DNA from: Capsicum annuum
Lineage: Eukaryota; Streptophyta; Magnoliopsida; Solanales; Solanaceae
NCBI RefSeq assembly: GCF_002878395.1
Contig: NC_061114.1
Coordinates: forward strand, 146,692,545 to 146,756,544
Direction: 5' to 3'
Length of the DNA stretch: 64,000 nt
The notes below the pieces were generated by a model, which did no database searches, was not told where the DNA came from, and saw only the letters and a program-made list of their open reading frames with translations. The first letter of the stretch is position 1. Each line of letters opens with the position of its first letter. The position numbers and the translations under genes are program-made. This document shows, in pieces, positions 55,184-64,000 of this stretch.

Positions 55184-55620
55184 TACAGGTACTCCAGCTA
55201 TTAGGCCACCCCAGTAAGAGCATAGGATATCCAGTGGCTATTAGTGAGCTCCAAGTTGATTTGGGGCTTTTCGAGTTTGTTATTTATATTTTGGTATTGT
55301 ATAGTAGTTATGAGTAAGTCTGAGGTTTGTCCTGACATCAACTAAGTCCATGTATCTTTGAGAGGCTTTGTAGACTAATGTAAAGTAAATCCTGGTAGCA
55401 TTATGTTCTTTTGACGTTATGGCCCCAACACCCAAGTCTTGCACATATAGGTTTGAGATAGATTATGTGCTTTATTTCCATTAATGAAACATGTCCATAC
55501 TTAGAAGAACCTTTGAATGCCATAGTTTCATGCATGATAAATACAAGGTTATGGGTTGATACTTTCTGGCCTTACACCTATAGGTGCTTGTCCGTCCCCA
55601 ATGGGATTTGAGGTGTGTTA
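55184..55620 (+). mobile_element. Element H 5' LTR, only the last ~440 bases
   Basis: It starts abruptly near GGTACAGGTACTCCAGC and then matches the end of the 3' LTR: CACCCCAGTA(A/G)GAGCA, GAGCTCCAAGTTGAT, TTTGGTATTGT, ATGTATCTTT(T/G)AGAGGC. It ends GGATTTGAGGTGTGTTA just before the primer site. The missing part has been replaced by an inverted copy of the same LTR. Confidence 0.85.
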
Positions 55621-55624
55621 AAAG

Positions 55625-55636
55625 TGGTATCTAAGT
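55625..55636 (+). other. Primer-binding site of element H (tRNA-iMet type)
   Basis: TGGTATCTAAGT follows the LTR by four bases and shares the first seven bases with TGGTATCAGAGC; the rest is diverged. Confidence 0.7.
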
Positions 55637-55840
55637 AGGTCATCATAGGGAGTTTTATTCAAAGTCATATCTGTGTAGAGTCTTGATTATAGGTGTTTTG
55701 TGAACCATATCTCTAAGTAGAAGGCTATGAGGCATTTACAATTTGTTTCTTTTTCTTCATTCCTTAGATTGTGCAATAGATACAATAATATAGGTTGATT
55801 TGTATTTAAACTTGAATATTTTTTTCTCAGTATAGTAAAG
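55637..55840 (+). other. Element H 5' leader
   Basis: About 200 bases without coding signal, ending TTTTTTTCTCAG|TATAGTAAAG before the gag ATG; the pyrimidine run plus CAG resembles a splice acceptor, but this may be chance. Confidence 0.5.
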
Positions 55841-56990
55841 ATGTTGATTACAAGGAATAAGAGTAAGCTAGTTTATGTCGATTCCAGAGAGGAGAAAACC
55901 AAATCACTATCTAGACTTATTGATCAAAGTGAGGCTTAAGATAAGTTTGCATCATGGACTTCTTCTACTCCTCCACCTCTAAAAAAGATAAGGAGCAGAA
56001 GAGTATCCCCAGAGTCACCTATTAATGCTACTAAGAAAGATTTGAGGAATAATATGTAATTATTAACATGTATAGTTGCTGGATAAGGTCAAGGACAAAC
56101 TAGTTCAACTATGGGTACTAGTGGTGTATGTAGGGCAGCTAGTCTACGAACATGGGATTTTCTTAAATTGGACCCTCCTCAATTTACTAGGTCAGATCCT
56201 AATGAAGAACCGTAAAACATTATTGATCTATTCAAAGGGATTTGGATGTTTTGCATGTATCTGGTAAATAGATAGTTTAGATAGCAACATATCGATTAAA
56301 ACGGGTGGCTATATTGTGGTATGAAGCTTGGAAAAAATCAAGGGGTATTTCATGATCATTATATTCCATTCGAGATTCATGAGACCCATGCAGATCAGTT
56401 GTTTGATCATTGCCAAGGGAATATGAGTGTGAGGGAGTACAATCTTCAATTTAATTCTTTGGCCAAGTATGCTCCTAATATAGTGGCTACAATAAAGGAT
56501 AGAGTTCTCGATATGTGGATAGATTGAGCCCATTTTGTTAGAGATTGTACTATTGTACAATCTTTTGCACAAAAAAATGAAAGATCAAATGTAAAGAAGG
56601 ATACAAGAGCAAGAAAGAGAACTCCAACAGGGACAGATCTATATGACAATTTTTTTCCATATTAAGGAGAATTCAGGCCTTGTTTTTCAAATAGAACGCC
56701 TAGAACATCACCTTACTACTCCACAACAAGTTCTATATACCAATCCTAGGGGTTTAGGGAAAGCCAATTCGGGCAAAGAAGTGAGAGTCAAGGTTCACAA
56801 GTAGTGGGGTATCGGGAGCAGGGAAGCACAGTCCAATAAAGACCTCTTAGAAAGATTTGTAAGAATTATGTAAGGAATCATTTAGGTGCAAGTAAGTTTG
56901 GGACAGATGCTTGTTATTGGTGTGGCACACCGGGACACATAATGAGAGATTGCCCAAAAAGGGGAATGGGTGATATGGCATGACCCACTG
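55841..56990 (+). pseudogene. Element H gag with intact zinc knuckle
   Basis: The first ATG opens MLITRNKSKLVYVDSREEKTKS, followed by a variable N-terminus and then LDPPQFTRSDPNEEP, corresponding to the FxGxxDPxEA capsid start (56170-56215). Later capsid: HYIPFEIHETHADQLFDHCQGNMSVREYNLQFNSLAKYAPNIVA (56355-56490), typical of this lineage. The nucleocapsid knuckle C-Y-W-C-G-T-P-G-H-I-M-R-D-C at 56912-56953 is a perfect C-x2-C-x4-H-x4-C. About eight stops break the frame; a deletion shortens the C-terminal capsid at about 56525. Confidence 0.85.
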
Positions 56991-57059
56991 GATTGATTAT
57001 GGCATCATCATCCTTGGTTCCTTCTTTTTTTAGGGTCAATAAATTCTTACTAGTTGTGG

Positions 57060-57650
57060 TAGAGGTGTTAAGGGGGAAACTACTTCTAGTAGTGTTGAGA
57101 ATCGTACATATGCTCTAGCGGGTTGACAAAATTTAGAGGCTTCTCCTGATGTGGTTGTAGGTACATTGACCATCTTTTCACATAAAGTATAAGCATTAAT
57201 TGATCTAGGATCTACTTATCATATGTCACTCTATTAATTGGTGGAAAGTTCATAAAAACACCAGAGTCACTGGCTAATCCATTTGAAGTGTCTATACCAA
57301 TTGGCGAGTGTATTATGGCTAGAAGAGTTTATCAAAATTATATAGTAACTATTCGGGATTGTGATACATTAGCTGACCTTGTGGAGATTGAAGTGGTATA
57401 TTTTGAGGTTATAATGAGTATGGATTATCTGTCTTCTTATTATGCCATAGTGGATTGTCGAACCAAGAGGGTGCATTTCTATTTTCCAAAGAAAACAGTC
57501 CTTAAGTAGAGCGGTAATATTGGGGCACCAAGGGGTATTTTTATTTCTTATATTAAAGAAAATAAGATGATGTCCAAAGGATACATATGTCATCTAGTAA
57601 GGGTGAAATATATGTAGACGGAGACACCGACTCTTCAATCCATTTTTTAT
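57060..57650 (+). pseudogene. Element H protease region
   Basis: ALIDLGSTYHMS (57195-57232) is the retropepsin active site with D-L-G-S-T in place of D-T-G-S-T; Asp and Gly are kept. After a frameshift, an open frame (57288-57509) gives IPIGECIMARRVYQNYIVTI, TLADLVEIEVVYFEVIMSMDYLSSYYAIVDCRTKRVHFYFP, the downstream landmarks of the family. A stop then precedes the PKGIFISY-like linker (57530-57560). Confidence 0.82.
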
Positions 57651-58520
57651 CATAAATGAATTTCTTGAAGTATTTCCTGAAGAGCTTCTGAGTTTAACTC
57701 CAGAATGAGAAGTAGAGTTTGATATTGATGTGATCCTAGGTACTCAACCAATTTCTATTCCCTTGTATAGAATGGACCCAGCAAAATTATATGAATTAAA
57801 GGTACAACTAAAATATTTGTTAGAAAAGGGTTTCATAAGGCCTAGTATGTCCCCTTGGGGTAAACCCATGTTATTTATACGTAAGAACGATGGCACGTTG
57901 AGAATGTGTATTGATTACCGACAATTGAATAAGGTGAAAATTATGAAAAAATATCCCCTTTCTAGAATTGATAATTTGTTTGATCAATTACAAGGTTCTA
58001 AGTAGTTCTCAAAGATTGACTTGAGGTTATGTTATCACCAAGTGAGAGTGAAGGATAAGGATATACCAAAAATGGCTTTTCGAGCGTGGCATAGTCATTT
58101 TGAGTTTTTAGTTATGTCATTTGGGCTAACTAATGCACCAATAACTTTTATGGATTTGATGAATAAAGTGTTTAATCCATTCTTGGATGTGTTTGCTATC
58201 ATATTTATAGATGATATTCTAGTGTATTCAAGATTGGAAGAAGACCGTGATAATAATCTGCGACATATGTTACAAATCCTTCATGACCGTAAGTTGTATG
58301 TAAAGTTATCCAAATGTGAGTTTTGGTTAAAATAGGTAGCATTCTTGGATCATTTGTATCTGATGAAGGAGCAAGAGTTGATTCTCAAAAGATAGAGGCA
58401 GTGAAGAACTGGCCAAGACCCACAACGCCTATGGAGGTATGTAGTTTCCTAGGATTGGCGGGTTATTATAGAAGGTTTGTTGAGGTGTCTTTTTCCATTT
58501 TTGCACCTTTAACAAAGTAA
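57651..58520 (+). pseudogene. Element H reverse transcriptase, nearly complete
   Basis: Well conserved: [43 protein letters not shown] (57733-57860), [13 protein letters not shown] (57904-57942), [14 protein letters not shown] (57961-58002), a stop in place of Tyr, [25 protein letters not shown] (58007-58085), [26 protein letters not shown] (58096-58173), [12 protein letters not shown] with both catalytic Asp residues (58201-58235), [14 protein letters not shown] (58291-58332), and [14 protein letters not shown] (58442-58485). Only about three breaks. This is the best RT in the window. Confidence 0.93.
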
Positions 58521-59260
58521 CACACAAAGAATCCAAGTTCTAATGGAATGAAACTTGTGAAAGAAGTTTACAAGATTTAAAGAACAAGTGGACTTATACA
58601 CCTATATAGGTACTTCTGAAAGGTAGAGAAGGCTATGCAACATATTGTGATGCTTCAGGAGTTGGCTTAGGATGTGTTTTGATGCAACATGGTAAAGTAG
58701 TAGCTTATGCATCAAGACAGTTGTGAACACATGGGAAGAATTATTCAACACATGATCTTGAGCTAGTAGCAGTTATATTTGCTTTAAAATTATGGGGCCA
58801 ATACTTGTATGAAGTTAATGTTGATATATATACTGACCACAAGAGTTTGCAGTACCTCTTTAACTAGAGGGACCTAAATTTGAGGCAACGAAGGTGGCTT
58901 GAGTTTTGAAAAGACTATGATGTCAATATATTATATCATCCAAGGAAAGAAAATGTGGTTGTCAATGTGCTAAGTCATAAAGTGATGGAAAGTAATTATC
59001 GGCAGCCTGCGAAAAGGCAAGGGATAATTAAAGATATACACCAATTAGCTAGCATGGGGGTTCTGCTTCTTGCATCTTTAGACAAAGCCGTTATTGTGCA
59101 AAATGTAGCAGAATCCTCATTAGTAGCCAAAGTTAAAGAAAAGAAATACATAGATCCTATTCTTTTACATCTTAAGGGGAATGTGCAACAAGGCATGACA
59201 AAGAAATTTGAGCTTACATAAGAGGGAATACTTTGGTACCAAAACATATTATGTGTACCT
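58521..59260 (+). pseudogene. Element H RNase H and linker
   Basis: YCDASGVGLGCVLMQHGKVVAYASRQL (58638-58720) and, after a stop, [43 protein letters not shown] (58737-58863). The catalytic D, E and D are all present. RDLNLRQRRWLEF and YHPRKENVVVNVLSHKVM (58870-58985) lead to the linker, which stays open (58955-59221) with IIKDIHQLASMGVLLL and SSLVAKVKEKKYIDPILLHLK. Several stops and small shifts in between. Confidence 0.9.
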
Positions 59261-60590
59261 AATGTAGATGGGATTATAAAATAGATTATGAAAGAGGCAT
59301 ATCATTCAAGATATTCTATTCATCCTGGTTCAACTAAAATGTATCATGATTTGAAAGAGGTGTATTGTGGGGTGACATGAAGAAGAATATTGCAGACTTT
59401 GTAGTTGAATATCCAAATTGTCAACAAGTTACGGTACAACACCAAAACCTCAAAGGTTATACGCAGCTTATGGAGCTCCCAACATGGAAGTGGGACACGA
59501 TCAACATTGATTTTGTCACTGTTTTACCTCGCTCCTCTCGAAAGTTTGATTCTATATGGGTAATAGTTGATAGGCTCACTAAATCAGCACACTTCCTAGC
59601 AGTTAAGACCACTTACACGACTGAAGAGTATGTAAAATTATATATTAAGGAGATAGTTCAGCTACATGGAGTCCCAATATCTATTATATTTGATAGGGGT
59701 GCTCAATTTACCATAAATTTTTGAAGGTCTTTTCAAAAAAGTTTGGGAACACAATTGAGTTTAAGAATAGCTTTTCACCTTCAAATGGATGGTCAGGTAG
59801 AACATACAATCCAAACATTGGAGGATATGCTGAAAGCTTGTGTATTAGACTTCAAAGATAATTGGGATGATTATTTTCCACTTATTGAGTTTGCATACAA
59901 CAATAGATATCACTTGAGTATCAAATTGGCACCTTATTAAACTTTAATTAGAAGAAAGTGAAGATCACCAATTGGGTATTTGAAGTGGGTGAAACTACCT
60001 TATTTGGGAAAGATATTGTTCACCAAGCTATAGAAAAAGTTAAGGTGATACAACAACGAATAGAAATGGCTCAAAGTTAGCTTAAATCATATGCAGATAC
60101 TAGGAGGAGAGGGTTAGAGTTTGTTATAGGAGATTGGGTATTTTTAAAGTTATCACCAATGAAAGGGATAATAAGGTTTGGTAAAAAAGAAAAGTTGAAC
60201 CCTCACTATAAAGGGCCATATAAGATTATTCAACGATTTGGCCAAGTAGCATATAAGTTAGAGCTACCCTAGGAACTTTTAACTGTACACCCAGTGTTTC
60301 ATGTGTCAATGCTCCAAAAATGTATAGGATATCTATCTCTTATTACTCCTATGCTAGATCTACTAGTTACATATTATATAACTTATGAATAAGTACCTAT
60401 TGCAATTCTAGATCAGCAAGTAAAGAAGTTAAGAAATAAAGAAGTCGCTTCTGTAAGAGTTCTTTGGTGGAGCCCAAAAATAGAAGAAATCACATGGGAA
60501 GTCAAGGAAGAAATAAAGTCCAAGTACCCTCATTTATTTGAATCCAAAGAGAAAGCCCAAGATGTTGATTTGAAGTATTAGTAAGTAAGT
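59261..60590 (+). pseudogene. Element H integrase with chromodomain-like end
   Basis: Zinc-binding part: [15 protein letters not shown] (59320-59370), then a frameshift; the Cys pair reads Y-P-N-C, one Cys lost (59410). Core: STWKWDTINIDFV-like (59480-59515), VIVDRLTKSAHF with the first Asp (59565-59597), GVPISIIFDRGAQF with the second (59665-59710), a stop in place of Trp, and [14 protein letters not shown] with the Glu (59780-59830). C-terminal: VIGDWVFLKLSPMKGIIRFGKKEKLNPHYKGPYKI (60125-60225), VHPVFHVSMLQKC (60286-60325), and KIEEITWEVKEEIKSKYPHLFES (60478-60545), the chromodomain-like tail. Later half in several frames. Confidence 0.9.
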
Positions 60591-60690
60591 ACAAATACGT
60601 TAGTGTTATGTAGCTAATAGTGGGTTTAAACTTAGTCCTGTACTTGTTTAGGCTGACTAGTTATGATAGCATTTGACAAAGAATATTTTT

Positions 60691-60708
60691 ATGGGGGGGG
60701 GGGTAGGA
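60691..60708 (+). other. Element H polypurine tract
   Basis: ATGGGGGGGGGGGTAGGA immediately before the 3' LTR. The run of 11 G is longer than in the other elements here. Confidence 0.8.
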
Positions 60709-61018
60709 TATAACACCCCATATTATCCAAGTACTAGTTCTATTATATGGAACTTAACATAGCTTTATGGTATAGATAATGGACTCGGTATCCTATATGA
60801 TAAGTGACGTTAGAATAGGGTTGAAGGAATTCTCATGCATTTAAATGTGGTACGATCAATATATCGTGGATGAGCGGATTTTTAATTTGGGATTGTAAGT
60901 AGGTATTTTAGCTTAAATACTCAAGAAACTAAGTGTACATAGGTTTTATGTTTAACTAAAGGGATTTTAATAAAAAAAAGGGGAATAAAAATTAATGTGC
61001 TTGCTTGACACAGAATGT

Positions 61019-61249
61019 AAGTAGGTGCATTACCTACTTTGACATTTTGGCCAACTTAAGAAATAAGTAGGAGAATCACCTACTAAGACTCCTTTGACCA
61101 ACTTACTGGGTAAAGTACACTACCACCTACCTAAATTAACTTTGGTCCAGATCAAAAAGAAGAAAAGGAGGAGAATGGGCGGACAAGGCCCAATAGTTTT
61201 TGATCTATAAAGTCCCAATATAATGGGTAAGTAGGTTCATCACCTACTT
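61019..61249 (+). repeat. Three copies of a GTAGG-ACCTAC palindromic motif
   Basis: GTAGGTGCATTACCTAC (61021-61037), GTAGGAGAATCACCTAC (61067-61083) and GTAGGTTCATCACCTAC (61231-61247), each flanked by AA and T. The arms GTAGGT/ACCTAC can pair around a five-base loop. The inverted copy has only a decayed version (about 55115). Confidence 0.88.
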
Positions 61250-62667
61250 GAAAAATTATGGCCCAAAATGGTCCAAGAAAGTTGGCCAAGAGCATCTTCT
61301 TTTAAGTGGTTTGAAACCATCTCCTTTAGCTTATTTTAACTTAAACAAAAAATAGCTTTCTAGGTTTTCTCTCTTGTTCTCTCTTATCTATGCAGCATCC
61401 CTATAATTCCACTGGGATTATTGGGATTTACCTTTCTTCCAAGATAAAGGTAAGTGAACAAATGATGAGCTTATCTTAAGAATACTATGAGAATCATGTT
61501 CTTTATGATTAAATTATAAGACAACCCTTTTTAAGTTGGCAGTCCCATTATTCTCGATTATTAAGAGGTTTTTATCTTCATTGGTTTGTGAGTGAAGGAA
61601 TCAATCTATTGAAGAGATATACATTAAGAGAATAAACTACCACAAAATTAAGGTATGGAAACTGTCCATTTTTACCCTTTTTCGATACTTGTGTTGGTAG
61701 AGGATTGTGTATATGTTGTTGTTAAAAACTCAAGGAATGGTGAGTTCAATATTTGGTTGCCATATTAAAGGATATTTAGGGATGTTTTGGAACTGTTTTT
61801 ATGTATATATGTTGGGGATTGCTTGGTTGATGTTGGGAGAAAGGTGTGAATAGTTTTCATTGCAAGGTAGAAGGAGGGTATAGTGGCACACCACTAAATT
61901 GAATGTCGCGTAAGCTTACTGTCCACTCCACTTGATATACTATTTTGAGAGTACAATAATGACAAACATATTAAGGGGGAATATTATAAAATGTTACATT
62001 GGATCTGAATGTAATTAGATAAGAACGAGGTTGAAAGAACACCCTTGGATTAGTTAATTATGGATTACTACCCAGTTACTATTTTGGTAAATTGAAATTG
62101 TATGGATGTGTTAATTAGCTACTAATACTAGTTTTATGCTATTGTATATTGGTAATGTAAAAAGGGAGGACGTTAAGTAAAAGTGTGATCAATTGTGCAG
62201 CAAGGTATGTATGGTTCATTGATCTTATACTCATTCACATGAATCAAACTGCTGTGTCACAAAGTAAGCTTCCTAAGAACTTTTCCTTTCAAATTATACA
62301 TAAAGGCAGCATACAACCTCCAAGGTGACTAACAATCTTATTCCAACTCATTAGGGTGTTAAAGTACCAAAAGATATGTTTGTTACTAGACCTGCACATT
62401 TGCCCTTCTAAATACTAGTACAGTAAAGATGTTTTCAACAACAAGATTTATGAGTTATTTTCTTAGCCAACATGGGCTATGGTGTTAGTTAAGCTCCTAT
62501 GTGTTATACTACTATTATTTTTGCATCCTAACTCATTGCTACTACATCTAGCGCATATTTGTATACCTTTTGATGCTGTTTCAAAGTTATAAATCTAATA
62601 CATGACCACTATAACAACAACTTTAAATATGAAAAGAATAATTTAAAGTGAATCTATATATTTTTGG

Positions 62668-62830
62668 GTGGTATCCCAGAGGTGAAACGAATACCTAGAA
62701 TGGGTCAATCAAATATTATGGGTGGTATCCCAGGGGTAAATTGAAAGCCTAGCATGGGTCGATCACGATTTGTGTATTTATGAGGACCATATCCCGGGGG
62801 TTAAAATGCATAGAATAGGTCATCCTCTTT
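62668..62830 (+). repeat. Three tandem copies of a ~65-base unit in the H 3' LTR
   Basis: Units contain GGTATCCCAGAGGTGAAAC, GGTATCCCAGGGGTAAATTG and CATATCCCGGGGGTTAAAAT, followed by CCTAGAATGGGTCAATC, CCTAGCATGGGTCGATC and a GAATAGGTCATCC form. Confidence 0.88.
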
Positions 62831-63519
62831 TACCACTAATCAACTGGTCATTCGTACCATACCTTATAAAATTAAAGAAGAAAAAAGAAAAGTAAAGGAT
62901 GTAATGTACATTATTCCATAATTACAAGCAAAGTTGGTCTTCTATACTTATCTATATAGCTATATATTGATATCTTATTCGGTTGAGCTCTTGTATAAAA
63001 TATAGTCAATTCATGCCTTACATACTAAGTACATTCTTATTATTCACATCCCTCATGGAGGGGACACTGTGTTTTATAATGCATTTATAGAAACTTTAGC
63101 TAGTAGACCACCCCAGTAGGAGCACAGGACATTTAGTAGCTATTGGTGAGCTCCAAGTTGATCAGGGATTTTTGAGTCTGTTATATATAATTTGGTATTG
63201 TCTAGTATTTATGAGTAATGTGGGGGGTTTTCCCGATCTTAACTAAGTCAATGTATCTTTTAGAGGCTTTGTAGACCAATGTAAAGTAAAGCATGGTAGT
63301 ATTTTGTTCTTTTGACTTTAGGCCCCAACAACCAAGTCTTGCACATGTAGGTTTGATATTGATTATGTAGTTTATTTTCATTAATGCATCATATCCATAC
63401 TTAGAAGAACCTTTGAATGTCATATTTACATGAATGATAAGTACAAGGTTATGGGTTTGTACTCTCAGGACTTATAGTTACGGGTGTCTGTCTGTCCCAA
63501 TAGGATTTGATGCGTGACA

Positions 63520-64000
63520 ATTGAAGACGTCCCCAATGATGTGCACACCAAAGATATCAATGACCAACCTCATAATATCAATTTTGACCCTAATCTAACA
63601 CATCAATCATAATTTTAGGCCATTTTCCTAAACATACATTCTTTGTCCTACTTTAAACATTAAAATAGAGATTATAAGCACATTCTAGATTCTTGGATGC
63701 ACAAAAGGATTCTTAGAACTTTAGAACATATTACAATGATGGAACCATAAAGATTTTTTTGGGTATTTTAAGGGTGGTGAGTGTGGGACCATTTGGATGA
63801 CGGTTCCCATTTTAAAACTATCCCAATCACGATTGCAATCATGGAATTGTGATCGGGATGGGGTGGGGACTGCAATCGCGATGGTTCGAGGACCATAATT
63901 GCGGTATGATATGTCAATTGCGGTACCTAAGACATATTTGAGTCAACCTGTGTCTTGGATAGCAATTTGGGTGTCGCAATTGTGACACTTGAGACCAGGT
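63520..64000. other. Unassigned flank of element H
   Basis: No coding signal. GAGTGTGGGACCATTTGGATG (63779) loosely recalls LTR fragment K at 47910, and 63820-63930 is dense in GCAATCGCGAT/GATTGCAATCAT motifs of the kind found in LTRs here, so it is probably part of another LTR. Confidence 0.45.

Larger units (their letters stand above)
60709..63519 (+). mobile_element. Element H 3' LTR (about 2.81 kb)
   Basis: It starts TATAACACCCC, a TG-to-TA change from the expected TGTAACACCCC, and ends GCGTGACA. It is the only full copy of this LTR in the window and defines both the truncated 5' LTR and the inverted copy. It holds three GTAGGT...ACCTAC hairpin motifs and a ~65-base tandem repeat. Confidence 0.87.

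Noticed and set aside
61019..61249. CRISPR-like array from the repeated GTAGGT...ACCTAC motif
   Set aside because: Only three copies, irregular spacing, plant LTR context; no CRISPR system is expected or seen.
1..64000. tRNA genes suggested by TGGTATCA-type matches
   Set aside because: These are primer-binding sites complementary to the 3' end of tRNA-iMet, each 2-7 bases from an LTR end; no tRNA cloverleaf surrounds them.

Overview
The window looks like gene-poor, repeat-packed plant heterochromatin. I see no cellular gene, tRNA, rRNA or other host RNA gene. Almost all of it is decayed LTR retrotransposon, mostly Ty3/gypsy of the chromovirus type, on both strands. The style of the LTRs, the tRNA-iMet primer sites and a decayed plant transposon protein with an acidic tail suggest a dicot, most likely Solanaceae (pepper, potato, tomato or eggplant group). 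That assignment rests on remembered family patterns, not on a search.

Layout, using my own labels. 1-6943: element 1 (+), gag-PR-RT-RH-INT with several stops, then a 2.4 kb LTR. 6944-7736: two leader remnants facing each other. 7737-11201: a long minus-strand LTR (A2) that breaks the pol of minus-strand element B (11202-14580). B's LTR (14585-15694, continued at 42630-43567) is split by element C (+, 15695-42624, duplicated target TGTAT). C is interrupted three times: by minus LTR A3 in its leader, by solo LTR A4 in its RT (target TAAGG) and by element D just after its RT (target TGAAG/TAAAG). A4 is split by element E, and E carries solo LTR F (target TCTAC). This gives a five-deep nest, and each nested break is reconstructed from resumed homology, most with target duplications.

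43568-52823: a junkyard of partial elements: a minus-strand integrase tail, a plus-strand RT-RH-INT fragment (X), a minus-strand Reina-like integrase with its LTR (G), an LTR start (K), and a minus-strand element (J) carrying a transpos_2-like protein remnant. 52824-63519: element H (+), a nearly full-length chromovirus with a 2.8 kb 3' LTR. Its 5' LTR is truncated and joined head-to-head to an inverted copy of the same LTR. 63520-64000 is unassigned.

None of the polyproteins is intact. They would once have provided capsid (gag), protease, reverse transcriptase, RNase H and integrase for copy-and-paste movement. D and E are the most unusual elements. They look non-autonomous: both share termini, a polypurine tract and a short C-terminal peptide, but neither has pol. 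D instead carries a long acidic open region of unknown function.
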